Below are positions 1-12,688 of a stretch of 64,000 nucleotides of DNA, one piece after another. Each line of letters starts with the position of its first letter. Positions within the stretch are counted from its first letter, which is position 1. A model generated the notes under the pieces. That model did not search any database and was not told where the DNA came from. It worked only from the letters and a program-made list of their open reading frames with translations. Source of the stretch: Tubiluchus corallicola (lineage: Eukaryota; Priapulida; Priapulimorpha; Priapulimorphida; Tubiluchidae); the NCBI GenBank assembly GCA_030141605.1, contig JAQGDQ010000059.1, positions 374,001-438,000 on the forward strand, read 5' to 3'. The translations under genes were made by a program, and so were the position numbers.

Positions 1-1803
1 TTCCTTGGGATGCAAAAAAGCACCCAATAACTTAGGTACTCTATAAGCATATGCAGCTAATACATTACTAGATGGATAAGCATATGTTAGTAGTGTATAA
101 ATAATCATACAGTGTGTGGCCTCAAGTACTTTTCGAAGGTGCTATAATCTTCTTTGCAGCAGTACAACCAAGAAATAAAATAAAACTAATTACTCAAATT
201 TAACAAAATTTATTTTATGTGACTGCAGTAATGGACGTTTCACATTAAACTGCATGTACATTGTACACGTTCAGTTTTAAATGAATGTCCGAATGTACAC
301 ATTCTGCGAAGTCACTGAGATTAGAAAGTTAGAAAAAGTTGGTCAATTTGTCTGAACAAATTACTGTTTGTCTCTTGCATAAGTTTTACAGCTAAGTCTT
401 CTTTACTTCATAAAGTAGAAATGGCTGCAAACATCTCAAGCGAAATGTACCAGCAGAACTTTTTGCCAACTTTCTTTGTTTGCAAACTACTGAAGGCTTT
501 TTATCACGATTTAAGATCAGAAATAATTAACAGAAAGAGAGAGAGAGAGCGCGCAGTTCTGTTCTTTGCGCCTTGACATGTTTGAGCTGCTAGTGTACAC
601 TGCTGATTGCAAGTCATTATAAAAACTAGCTGGGTGCCAGAGGTTGAATGACACAACTTAAAACTGATTGTCTTTCTACAGTATACAACATGATAATTCC
701 GCACAAAAATGTTCCCAGCTGTGCATGTCAAAGAACGTTAATCCTGACTGGCCTTGTATTGGTCAGCAATGAAAGATTAAGTTAACTGCAATTAATTTGC
801 AAATAGCGGCGGAAATAAAATAAAGTGCACAATAAAAACTTATAAACACGTAATAACACAGGCAATCGGACCAGACAAAAAGTCCGCAACACGCAATAAC
901 TGAGTATGCTGTATTTATAGTTGTTATACTATGTAAACGAATGCTGAAAATTTGTTCATTTTTGAGTTTGTATAAGCTGAGGGTATGCAACAAACCACGT
1001 TTGCTACAATTATGCTATACTGTAATAGAAAAACATTTACAATCACATAAAAACTATGTACAGGTCAGTATAAACAGCCTGGACTAGAATCAGCACACAT
1101 TTTGGAACCCATCAGAAGCTTTGTAATATTTTCCGGTGTTGACACTTCTAATCTTTCAACATTTTGTAGAAAGTTGTATTTTCTTAGCAGTGTCTAAAAG
1201 AAAAAGGATTTCCTCTCAAATTATTTCAGCCAAATGAATCAATCCTGCACTTTAGTATTACATAGGATGACTAATTGCCTTTGTAAAGAACCTCAGTAAA
1301 AACAGTTCATAAATTCATATCTCAATCTACCATAAATTCCAGCTGCTTGCAATTTAAAAATCATCATAAAAGATAGGATTGTTGAGGAACTTCAACGATA
1401 CAATGCAATTATGTTTTGACATTTTACAACATCAGATCTTTCTTAAAACCGAAGAAAAAACCTGCATAAGAAATTTTTTAGCTATGTAGTTTTAAAAGTC
1501 TTAAAGCATAAAACTTGCATACTGCCAAAATTATCCGCATCTGCAAAGATAAAATAAATAAAGCAAGTGCAAAAACTTTGAGGAATGATACATATGAGAT
1601 ATCCCCAAAAATTACTGTAAAAATTAGTTTACCTTTGTTCCTTTTAGATATTGCTAATGTTAATACCACATTAGAAAACTTTGTCAGAAACTGGTAGATG
1701 TGTGATCACCACGATTGACAAAATTTGTTAAAGGTATTAATTCATCTGATGTATTAGTTTTTACTCTATGATTTACTATATTGTAATAATATTTGTAACA
1801 CAT
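1..1803. other. Gene-free flank downstream of SAC3D1
   Basis: I see no exon with family similarity on either strand. The ORFs here are short, AT-rich and of biased composition. The stretch lies 3' of the minus-strand SAC3D1 homologue and may include its 3' UTR, but there is no AATAAA on the minus strand in the first 100 bases after the stop. Confidence 0.4.
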
Positions 1804-4800
1804 TCACAAAACCTTTTCTGTGTTGTCATGCCAGTTTCCCTTCAAATATTGTATTTGTTCACTAGCAACTGATATGTTGCAGCGGTTACACAAATCTTCA
1901 ACTTGAAGTATGTCATCAAGAAGTAGTAGCTTCTGCAGATGTGCTGCTGGATACCTGAGAGATTTGCCACTGTAGGCGGAAGACATAACCTGGATTGCTA
2001 ACCTGTAAATTATGAAAAAATGAAAGCCAGAAAAATTAGTAATAATGTCACTATGTGAACTAAACTGAAGTGCTGTGCTGGTTATTGACTACTAAATTGT
2101 ATAGTACATTTGTTTATTTGTCTTAGAGTTGAAATTACTTGTTTTGACATCAACAGATTTTCTGAACAATAAATCTATACAAAAGCAAGCCCAGACGTTA
2201 GAGATAACATTTACTGGAACACTACTTGAATTAACTGTATAACAATAATTTTACGCATCTTGACTAATTTTTCTGATATTATTGATCTACCTAAGATAGT
2301 CAAGGTGTACACAACTGGAAGCCTTATAAGTAGTAAGTTTTATTACTAGTTGAAAAATATTTACCAAACTTGAATAAACAAAAAATTCACGACTCACCTG
2401 TGAAAAAATGGGATATGCTGATGTACTGCACAAAGCTCCAAGAAGTTTAACTTTTTCAGTAAACGAAAGAAACGCACATAGTTGCGCTCCCAGTGACATC
2501 GGTGTAAGTCAATTGCCATTTTTATTTTATTACAATTTCTAAAGAAGAACTAATTTCAATAAAAAAGGCATTAATAAGAAAAAACTCTTAAGTTTGTGGG
2601 ACAGAATTAACCCCAAATTTCCGACAAAGCTGGCTACTACATTAAAATAAACTTAAAGATGAAAAGGTGTGACTTAGTTTAAAAAAAAACTAACAAAACA
2701 AGTAAGTGCAGAATGCTTAAATAACTACACAACTGCTTGCAATCATCATAGTGCTAATTAGAAGTACAATCCAAGTGCTAACAAAAGCATACCTAACTTC
2801 AGCGAACTACAGCTATAAACTGTGCTTTAATCTAAACTTTAACATGCAAACTCTAGATTAGTAGTTAAATTTCTGATGCTACCCTGGCTAGCAAATGTTC
2901 AGTAAATTACTGTTGGCTTATTTGTTTTAAATGAAAATGCAAGTGATCAAGGTACATGGTACAATGAAAATATTTTAGGCAATTATTGATTATTCATCAA
3001 CAAATCTTGTATTAATTGGTTAAATATGTTACTAAGCCTACTGTCAATTTCTCCACATTTTGTTAAGTAAAATGATACTAGTGCCTCGAAAAAATGGTAC
3101 TAGTACGTACGTTTATAATAGTATAAGCAAAAGCACATAGTTGCAATATAACAGTAGTATTTAAAAGCTTCAGTTAGCTGGTATTGAAAGCTCAGAAACA
3201 AAAATGATGTCACATGTGATCTTGGAGATGCAAACAATAATTACTGTTTGCATTGGCTAACAGTGACTTTACTAAAAATAACAAAGTAGTGTAGATGTTA
3301 TTTTTTATCCTTAGAGTAAAAAAGTATCATAGATGCTGTTTTTTTTGTCTTTATCTGGTAAATAATTTTGAAAATACAAACAATAATCTAAGGTCAACCA
3401 CAAGTCCCAAACACTGATATCTCCTAATACTAAAAACGGGCTAATATTGTACACTGGCCTATGTCGTATAGACGTTTGTTATTCTCAGAATAACAACTAA
3501 GTATGTCGTTGTTTTTTCTTTGTTATTTAAAAATGAGAGTAAAAACAGCATTTATACTACTTTTGTTATTTTCAGTAAAGCTGTTGTCCAACATTAGCCA
3601 GTGTATGATATTAGTTTGTTTTACCAAAATGAAGGTATGTTAATTTCAAGATTCTGAACACATTTTTAAGTTTAAATTCCTCTAAAGCATATGATAACTG
3701 AAGAAGTTGCTTTATAAAATCACATAATTTGGATTTTCAATACCTCATGCTCTTTGACAAGTCATACAGACGCATCAGAGCTTTTTGAGATCCCAAGTGA
3801 AAAAGAAAATATAGAGATTCAAGTTCTTCCTTCCATTTAGATTCAGTTTCAGAAGCACCGAGAACCTCATAATGTTGAATAAGTGTGGCCATACAGTCTG
3901 CAATTTGCGTGTTGTTTAAGTGCGGATCAAACTGAGTCAATGGTGCATCACATAGCCTACAGTTAATGAAATTCTTCACAATATTAAATTATGTGGATAA
4001 GAGAGAAGGCATGATACATGAACAAGAAAGTTTTCACATGAAATTGTTTTTTTATATGCAAATTATACAGAGAAGCAAGGCTGCTCTATTAAAGGGCTTA
4101 ATTAGCTTATCTTCTGATTGGTTATTTGCAGTAATGACAGGAGAACAAGGCCAGTAATGTACCACTGATATACTAGCAACATATCTGTCACAACTACCTC
4201 TGTTTGTTTAAATGGAAAAATCAACACATGTTCAGTTTACATGAAATTTGTGTCTATCACTTGCACAAAGAAGTGAATGGTGATATTCACTTCTGAAAAA
4301 CAACTTTCAATTGCATTGCTGTTATCATGTTGCTTGTCTTCAACTGAAAAAAGTTGTCATCAAAAAATCAAATAAAAAATCATCTAATATTAGAATCTGC
4401 TATTCCCTATATAAAAATTAATTAAACAACTGGACCAGGCTACGGAATTTGTAATTCATTCTATATTGAGGCCAAAAGTTTATTATTTTACCCAAAAATT
4501 CTTTTGTAAGAAACCTGTAAGTGAAACTGACAAATTAGCTTTTACAATAAGCACATAAAACAAAGTTTCTAATGCTCACCTATAAGATGCATATAAATAG
4601 AAGCGTATACAGCTGTGTAGAATGCTGCAACTATGTGCATTGCAAATCATCTGAATGACCATGTCTTGTCTAATTTGTCTCAATCGATCATCAATAAAAT
4701 TGTAGATGACATGCCAGTCAATGTCAATTTCTTTCATGATGATGCTATTTAAATTAAACAAAGTTGTATAAATTTATATCAAAATACTGAGTTAGCAAGC

Positions 4801-6364
4801 TACTAACCATTGCACAAAAACAACCACAGTGCACAGTTAATAAGGCTGCGTGTTGCAGAACTTTTGGAATAATAAATATTTTGGCATGCCACTAAGAACA
4901 CTTATTTCTCTTAAAGTAGAATCTACTACAAAATTGACAGTGTTTTGCCAAAAAATATTAATGTGCAAGTAATATAAGCTGTACAAAGCTATAAAGCAAA
5001 AGATAGTATCATCTCTATTACCTGGATAACAGATAATTTGTAGTTTGAAGTAGGACTGGTGTTGGTCGAAATAGAAAAGAATCATATTTCACATATTCTT
5101 TTCCTGCAGCTGGTCTACTAAACTGTTTCACAGTTTTGTGTTTATCTGCCTTCAGCTTAATCTTGTGATCTTTTCTGCATTTAAAAATTTCAAAATATTG
5201 GGTTAAATTCATATAAAACACAATACAATGTCACCTATGTGTAGATGCAACATTTTAATGAAGCTTTACATGTGATGCATAGTTAAATATAGTTATTAAT
5301 AATATGCACGACATCAAAAGTAATGTATTACTTACAGTTCACTGGTTGGTTTTTGTGATACAACCTCGAAGGGATGCAGTATATTCTCCCTCTCTCTCCT
5401 ATAAAACAATTTTATTGTAAGAAAAGTATGTTCAAAAAAATAAATGTGAGGGTATGAAAGTCAAACGGAAACTACTATTAACAGACAAAGAAAAGCTCTC
5501 TCGTATTTCAAGTCCTAGGGAAACTACTATTATTAAAATGCCACATAAGAATTAAACATGCATGCTAATATCCATAGAATATGCATTTTCTTCTCACCTA
5601 CATGCAGGAGATAACTCAGCAAAGTTTCAACATAACAAAAGCACAAGTACTGTCAATATCTGCTTTATCATGCAAGCACAGTTGCCCAAGCTTTGACACT
5701 TTTGTTTTCTTCTATTACGAAATCACTATAACATAACGTTAGAATATTAAGAATGAAAAAACTAAACATAAGCCATAACGGGAAAACACAACATATTTAC
5801 CACACAGTGATCATGGTTCTTGAAACCTGCAGAACTATTTGTACAAACTGTGATAATAATTATTGTATAATTTTTTTAATGTAAATGATGTAGAACACAG
5901 AGCTTCTTTGCAACTTGTGAAAAACTGCTTTGTGACTTGTAAACACCAAGTCTGCTTATTCTAGCTGGCACACTGTCAACAGATTATGCTCTTATAATAT
6001 AGTAGCCTCACCTCAGCATAAGACTGAAACAATCATTTACTGGAAGAAAGAAAAAGAATCAGAAGAAAAATATTTGTGGCCCCTATGTGCCAGTAATGCA
6101 TTCCTGTGATATTAACAGCAATGTAAAAATACACTCTTTTTTCCAAAGCTCACCAAGGCAAAAGATAAGATCACATGCAGATCATTTCAACAATGGCATG
6201 GTAGCTGTAATTTGGCTTGTATGCTGCAACGTCATAGCAACATTAATAATTTAAGATTAAGACAAGTATCAAAACATGTGAACTCACCTAATTGTTTCTG
6301 ATTCAGGACACATCAATTGACATGTTCCTTCAACTTTTGGCTTCCAATTTGAACTTTGGAACAT
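1804..6364 (-). CDS. SAC3D1: SAC3 domain-containing protein 1 homologue (7 exons, 336 aa)
   Basis: Exons in coding order: 6364-6288, 5398-5336, 5174-5022, 4744-4580, 3956-3744, 2538-2398, 2002-1804. Lengths sum to 1011 nt, and all introns are GT-AG. The start ATG (6364) has an in-frame TGA four codons upstream; the stop is TGA at 1806-1804. The protein opens with the family signature GTCQLMCPESE (GTCPDMCP in vertebrates), then RERENILHPFEVV, VKQFSRPAAGK, the helix DDRLRQIRQDM, and later RCHWERNYVRFFRLLK and the C-terminal LRYPAAHLQKLLLLDD. These cover the SAC3/GANP/Nin1 domain from end to end, at about the usual family length. Vertebrate SAC3D1 (SHD1) is centrosome-associated and affects spindle assembly; it is related to the GANP/Sac3 mRNA-export scaffolds but is much shorter. 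The role here is inferred from family. Every intron interrupts a codon after its second base, which is unusually uniform. Confidence 0.93.
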
Positions 6365-6889
6365 GTCATCAGTTCACATAACTGACCCTTGATTGAAGTC
6401 TCACTGAAATCTATGGAAGTTCAAGTAAAAATCCTATTTCAAAGTCACCTACTTCTTTGAGCAAGCTCCACAATGCCAATGAGTCTATAATAAAGCAAAT
6501 TTTCTACATTTCAATAGATAATTTTGATTTGCTCTTATTCATAGATAAAGATTATATTAATGTGGATATACACTAAAGTTGAACTGATGGTAAAAATTAA
6601 TTTCTTAAATAAAAGGTAAATTATTCCAGGCAACAAAGGTTGCAAGAAAGAATATTGCGTGAAGTAAGCACAGCAAACTTGGTATAAAGATAAATTGTCA
6701 TGGTTTCTCAATAAACATGCAGGTACATCTCTGTTGGTTGATGGCATTAACTCAAACAACAAGTAGGAGAAGTGTGATTTACAATTTTATGAAAAGTACT
6801 TAGTACATGAAATATGCGTCTTTTACAGAAGTTTTCCGAAGCTAACTTCAAACAACAGATTATCAGAGCTGGTGCTTTTCAGTTCATAG
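6365..6889. other. Spacer between SAC3D1 start and the zinc-ribbon gene
   Basis: About 525 bases lie upstream of the SAC3D1 ATG and downstream of the small minus-strand zinc-ribbon gene. They should contain the SAC3D1 5' UTR and promoter. I recognise no TATA box, CpG cluster or further exon. Confidence 0.4.
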
Positions 6890-7207
6890 CTATATAAAGG
6901 ATGTAGGTGGTATATTTTGAACTTTTTCCATGTTTTCAGATAAAGACTGAGGAATGTTGCACCACACAATATTAGTGTGTTCACATTCAATGCAGTTTAT
7001 AAGTTTACATGTGTTCAACGTTCTTTGCTTCTCACCTGTGCATACAATTCGCAATATAGCATTACACGCTCTGCAGTTTAAATGTCTTTTCCAACATTTG
7101 CAATTTCTTTTAATGAGGAAGTAATCTACTTTCAAGCATACAAGGGATTTCCCAGCAGCTCTAGTGCGCTGAACAATGGCTTTGGCAAGTAAATCAGCTT
7201 CCATCAT
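6890..7207 (-). CDS. Small zinc-ribbon protein, RNase P/MRP subunit (Rpr2/RPP21/Snm1)-like
   Basis: An uninterrupted 105-codon ORF with tandem ATGs; an in-frame TGA directly precedes the first, so the start is well fixed. An N-terminal helical, basic part is followed by CWKRHLNCRACNAIL and, about 30 residues later, NCIEC. The pattern Lys-Arg, C-x2-C, a basic spacer, C-x2-C resembles the zinc ribbon of RPP21/Rpr2/Snm1, protein subunits of RNase P and RNase MRP that bind the catalytic RNA. RPP21 in vertebrates is about 150 aa with a longer N-terminal helix, so this copy is short; it could be a diverged family member, a gene with a missed exon, or chance resemblance. It sits in tandem with SAC3D1 about 525 bases away. 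The zinc-ribbon pattern is visible; the family name is inference. Confidence 0.5.
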   Translation of the reverse strand: MMEADLLAKAIVQRTRAAGKSLVCLKVDYFLIKRNCKCWKRHLNCRACNAILRIVCTGEKQRTLNTCKLINCIECEHTNIVWCNIPQSLSENMEKVQNIPPTSFI

Positions 7208-7257
7208 TCAGAGCTCAAAAGCTATACAATTTTTGAAATCCCTGTACTTGTTAACCA

Positions 7258-7580
7258 TGGAGCCAGTGGCAGCTCATGTATAGGTAGTGCAGAACAGCAG
7301 CACCCCTATTTTCACTCATTATTATCAATAATATTCAATATAATATTTTTTCTTTAGTACTTTCTTTATACTTGTACAGTCCAGAGCATGTGAGGGTTGT
7401 ACTGTTTGCTTCACAGCCCAGCACAGTGCGCCCACAGCTCAAGCAACGTGGTGTTTGGCTATTGTGCATATGCGGCCATGCGCACATGTCTGGCTACACT
7501 TTAGGTAGAAAGAGTACTATCGCTCACGCAGTGTATGTTGTCAGTTGTCACGTGGTTAAAAGCCGTATACCGGCATACTT
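7258..7580 (+). mobile_element. hAT-like element end, copy A
   Basis: Begins CCAGTGGCAGCTCATG, close to the CAGTGGCGGCT terminus of some hAT elements. It continues through a GCACCCCTATTTTCACTCAT block and a TGCGGCCATGCGCACATGTCT block, all of which recur in inverse orientation at about 60990-61258. The second copy confirms a dispersed repeat; assignment to hAT rests only on the terminus. Confidence 0.55.
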
Positions 7581-8159
7581 GTATTCTTGAACTGCAACAA
7601 GTTAAGCTATTCGTAAGCAAACAATATTTTTTGGTTTTTGGTTTTATCAAGTTTATGTATAAATTTTCATGTTTATTTGTTTAAAAATACAAGTACAAAT
7701 TACACCATTAAAATTACATGTATGTTTCGTTTTACGCAGTGTTAAAACAATGGCTAAAAATTTCCTGAAGCAGTACCCCCAGTAATATTAGCTACGAGCT
7801 GGAGTATCTACCTACTCAATTATATAATACACATTTTTGATCGTTTTTGAGCAACAACTTTTTTTGCTGTCATAATAAGTGCACATTTGTCTTAACTTCG
7901 AAGCATGACGAGAATTATGGTAGCTGTGGTGAGTGGATAAATGACCAAAATTTACATAAGATCATTAAAATGTTAAATTAAATATTAAAAATTAATTGCT
8001 TGTGCTTCTAATTGCTTTAGCGATGAACACTCGAGCACATCAAACCTGTATACACATCACACGCTTTTCCCAATTGTTTACTAGTATAAATTTTATTCAG
8101 GCCTGACTCATTTAGCTTCCCTTATGTTGTAACAAAGCTAAACACAAGTAACCCAAATT

Positions 8160-8609
8160 TGTCACTGCCCTGGCCATGATGGACTGCCTTTTAAATCTAT
8201 GGTTGTATTCACCAAGTGCTCAGTCCCTCTGCAGTATATTAATAATTTCAATATATTGTTATAATTACACAACCTATTCAATACAGCCTTCTTTATTTGG
8301 ATTTGCTTACTCCAAGGTTTTTTTTCACCACATCATAAAAATCAATACTGGACATTTTGTAGCACAGAATATTTTCCAATAAATAAAATTGTTTAAGTTT
8401 GACAACAATATTTCTGACGTGGTCAGAAACTGAAGATTTTGCAATAATAGTTATAAATTTGGGCCTTAAAATGAAGAGATGACAGTTTTTTGTGAAAGTG
8501 CTTATTTTCTTTTATTGAATTCACCTTGCTTGAACACATGGGAAGTGCATTTCACAATGAATCCTAACAGTTCAGCCAATCATTAAGGGGTTAAAAGTCA
8601 ACCCACCTT
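8160..8609. other. Intergenic stretch, nothing recognised
   Basis: Only short AT-rich ORFs without family resemblance. It links the hAT-like fragment region to the degenerate tandem array. Confidence 0.3.
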
Positions 8610-9005
8610 GTGCATAACTTATGTCATTCAGTTTGTCTCATTGAGACCTTTCATTTGATATACAACAAGCTACTTTTGGTAGACCATGGAAGGCACTTGC
8701 CTCCTGGACCCCTATTTTGCCCTTAACTGGGTCACAGGTTAATGATTCACACTGTTACCTATACCATTTGATTTGTCACATGCTACTATTCGTAGACTCT
8801 TGATGCATTTCTGTTCCTGACCCCATTTTTTAGTTTTTGCCCCCTAGCGGGGTCGCAGGTTAACTATTCTCATTGTAACTTATGCCGTTTGATCCGCCTC
8901 ACCGAGACCGTTCATTTAATATGCTACAAGGTACCATTGCTCAACACTCGGTGCACTTCTGTTCCCGACCCCCATTTTTCGGTTTTTGCCCCATAGCGGA
9001 AAGTT
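8610..9005 (+). repeat. Degenerate tandem repeat, about three units
   Basis: Three diverged units follow one another. Each runs roughly from TAACTTATG through a block ending in TTCATTTGATAT and a GACCCC-ATTTT-GCCC block to GGGTCRCAGGTTAA. The middle unit has lost the TTCATTTGATA part and the last is cut off after GCCCCATAGCGG. The array is clearly richer in G and C than its surroundings. Confidence 0.55.
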
Positions 9006-10434
9006 TTGCTACATGCGCACGTCACATATTTTGTGATGTGCAAGGCCACAATATCGCCTACCAACATACCAAATATTGTGGCCCCGGCTCAAAAACTGTG
9101 GGAGCAGACGGATAATAAAGAAAAACAAATAAAGACCAGCCCACTCCGTGACCCTACAACTCTGGTCACATGTATACGTACATAACTTTGCCAGTGAGTG
9201 TACTCTGTGAGTTTTGTGTCCCTAGCCCTCAGCATACATGTAAAAGGTCACCAACTGGGAGACCCTAAATTTTGCATTTTGGTTCCTCCCTCGGGCGTTT
9301 AGAACTTCCCAGCTTTGTAAAAGCCCAGGTGCACATCTACCCCACAGTACACAAATACTTGTGAAAAAAATTTGCAAAAAATCAAAAGTGCTAGGAGATG
9401 CAAAAATCAAAAGAAAAACTGACCGACGTCCAATGCCCTTCCCCCTTGACCAGTGATCACTGGTTACTACACTGTTGTACGTCCACCCGCCCAGGGCTAC
9501 CAACCACAGGGGGTTTGGTGACCCTAGCTTGCAAGGGTCATTATTAACCCTAACTTCTAACTACTATTGAGTAGCTTTATTAAGTTATTATAGTTATTAA
9601 AGTTGCGGAGAATAAGAATAATAAATAACTCAATGAAAAACAGCAAGATTTTTCTACAGCAAAATCTTAATAATAGCAATAATAATAATAATAATAATAA
9701 CAGTTTAGAGTTATTTCTGCATATTTCAATCCCACTAGTTCCAAATTGGACTTTAGAAGCAATACAAGAAATCTTCAATTTTTTAAAGTCGTTATTAATT
9801 TTGTTGCAGGACAGATTTATGGCCTAATTGCACGTTTTGTAGTCTGCACAGGCTCGATAACAACCTGGCCTCACTAATAGATTTTGCAAGCGCCTATGCG
9901 AATGAGTTGGTATGGAATAGGGAAACCCCAAAAGCTATTCTCATTCAAAATTATAGTGCAAATTTGTTAAATTTTATGTGTTAATTTAGACATCGCAGGC
10001 TACCAAACCACAATTTTTGCCGTTATCATCCCTAGCCCCTGCAGTACAATAATAAAAATTATTTTACGATAGCGATAGTGTATGAGACATAATAATATTT
10101 ATTACCATAATGATGTAACAATATCAATAGTTTGTCCGCATGTATTGAATGCTACTATTGTACTGAATGTGATAATAATAAAACTTCATCATCGTCATAT
10201 TATTCAATTATTATTAGGAAATTTTTGAGTTAAAACAACAGAGATAGAATAGATTCTTAATAAGGCCAGGCAGACTCGCGACCAAACACAAGAACTGTTA
10301 AAGCAATGTCCTCTGTCAGTTTACAGGTTTAGTAGAAAGCGACTTGTGTTCTAGTTTGAATCAGAATGTCTACATAGTGGACAGTCAGCTTTCTATAGTT
10401 GTTTTAGCTTTTTGACTCAATTATTTGGAAAGAG
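9006..10434. other. Intergenic stretch with an AAT microsatellite
   Basis: No gene seen. A G/C-richer piece (about 9120-9540) follows the tandem array and may belong to the same repeat. An (AAT)n tract lies at about 9669-9701. ORFs across both are composition artefacts. Confidence 0.4.
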
Positions 10435-10442
10435 GTAACCAT

Positions 10443-10838
10443 TAGGGGTGAGCATCGAACGTTCGAATCGAATTCGATTCGAACGAGTTTTTTTAGTTCG
10501 AACTCGATTCGAATCCAAAACTATAGATTCAAATAATTCAGCACTTCAATCACACATGTTCTTTATCACTAAAACGATTGAAACATCATGCGATTAGCAT
10601 AATGTAGCTGTGATTTCTGCACACAATTTTAAAGAAATTACTAGTCGTTTTATTGCAGAACAAAATCTAGTGATATGCATTATCTTTGTAAGACTAATTT
10701 TTGCTGGTGGTTCGAAAACTTGTTCGAAAATCTTTCGATCTCAATTCGAATTCGAAACACTGAAGTTCGGTTCGAATTCGAAAGTCACAAATTTGGTTCG
10801 ATTCGAATTCGCTTTCCGGTAGAGAATGCTCACCCCTA
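10443..10838. mobile_element. Complete hAT-type MITE with 8-bp target duplication
   Basis: A 396-bp element with 13-bp terminal inverted repeats (TAGGGGTGAGCAT and ATGCTCACCCCTA), flanked on both sides by the identical octamer GTAACCAT (10435-10442 and 10839-10846). An 8-bp target duplication and these termini are diagnostic of hAT superfamily insertion. Subterminal regions are full of TTCGAATCGAATTCGATTCGAA-type palindromes that can fold on themselves. There is no transposase ORF, so it is non-autonomous. Intact ends suggest a fairly recent insertion. Confidence 0.88.
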
Positions 10839-10846
10839 GTAACCAT

Positions 10847-12686
10847 GTGACTGACTGTCTGACACTGTATAACATACAATTCGATAATGAAACACCATTG
10901 CTAAAATTTATGGCATGTTACAAATTGCAGTGTTCGGGTCATACACTCAGTTGGTTAAGTCATTCATCGTAAGGAATTATCGTTGATAATGATGACCCAA
11001 CATTAACACTATCAGGCCTTGTCTCTGAATACTGTATTTTAATTTGCAGTGTACCATGCTACTGCATAAAAACCCATTTCAACTTTCAAGTTATTCTTGG
11101 AACCAAATAATAACGAAGGGCAAGCTGACGGTCAGAGACTAAGAATGGGACGACAAACTACGAGGGAACAATTGTTTCTCTGGCAATGCAACAAACACGC
11201 AGAAAAAACTACATATAGGTGTTTACATAGCACTTTGTTATGTGGTTTTGCACATTTACAAATACATACAGCTAGTTAGTTCTATGTTGGATCTACAAGC
11301 TTAATTGCCACAAATGGCTTTTAATTATGCATAATTACGTGATGTAATTATTGTCTACATTACTGAGTCTACTATCACAAATACAGCAAAGCAAGTAATA
11401 CTAATAAAGCACTTGTACATCACATGTATTATACATAATAAGATAACATAACTTCTAAGTAAAACTGATTAACCTGGCACAAAAAGGACATACTGCCAAC
11501 AGCAGCACAGTAAACACAGACCTGTGATGCTGCCATAAATACAAAGTATAGCTAATTTCCAACAAGTGAGAAGTATGCAAATGTCTTCTATATCTTAAAT
11601 ACAATTGCCTTCTAGCATTGAATACAAAGACCTCTACTTGCTGAACATAAATAATGATAAAGATTATAGCTGCTCAATGTGTATAATAACAACAGTATTA
11701 CAGAGCTAAATTATTATGCAGTAGCAGAGTATATGCTCATAACATTCAAAAATAAATATATTTTATAATATAGATAACTAGCCAATTTTTAATTGTCTGT
11801 TAACACACATGAGCTTCCTAGTTTTGCGTCCTTATAATTGGTACCAGCTAGAGTGATTTTGCTCTACTACAACTGTAACACAAGCTTAGTAAAATATTAC
11901 CAACTACTTGCAGTGTATGGTATACATAAGAGCATTTGTAATAAGATATAATGTACAACATACTGATATGCACATGCAAAAATTGCATATTGCCACAAAC
12001 ATCAGAAAGTAAAGAAAAAGTTTTACGTAGTGTCAAAATGTAACTATTAACATAAATGTAATTATAATATTTGCTAAAAATAAATTTTGCCATTTGAATG
12101 AAAAATTCAACGTTAGTGTACTTGATGGCAGTTGATGATGGAAGGGCTGATTGCTTTAACTAAAAGATTAATGACATTTCAAAAGTACAGCATACAGCCA
12201 ATGGCTCATCAGAAACATTACCATTAAATGCATTTCTTGTCATTACACAGTCAAAAAGCATCATCATCATTACAGCCACACACACACAACAATGACATTT
12301 TACTATGATTATATTCTAGAACGAGGCAAACGGCTATGCGCTTAGTAAAAGACAAGTACTATACAGGCAAATCGTGGTAAATATTCTTTTCAGGAGAAAC
12401 AATTTTTTTCGAATTAAGAGCTTGTAGTGTAGAATGAAGAATTGCCCTAGGTATTTCAAGGTCTTAAAAGTGTGATCATTACAGACAGTATCAAAACAAT
12501 TATGATTACCAGTTATATATAAACATGTTTACTTTTAACAGTGTTCCATAATACTGACATTGCTGAAATAATGGTATTAGATAGTCTTTGTCACTACTTT
12601 GTAAACTGGACCAAAAGATTTCAGAAGATAGTTTTCACCAAATTAATAGGTCATCCATTATTATAAAGAACAATTAAAAAATGAAA
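10847..12686. other. Intergenic stretch, nothing recognised
   Basis: AT-rich sequence between the hAT MITE and the Tigger-type element. I see no exon, RNA gene or ordered repeat. Confidence 0.35.
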
Positions 12687-12688
12687 TA

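Noticed and set aside
2287-2499. ORF starting MSLGAQLCAF in the SAC3D1 region
   Set aside because: A shadow frame. The true exon 2538-2398 is read in another frame (HRCHWERNYVRFF), which matches SAC3D1 and joins in phase.
9222-9503. 93-codon minus-strand ORF
   Set aside because: Lies in G/C-richer repeat-like sequence following the tandem array; no recognisable domain or signal.
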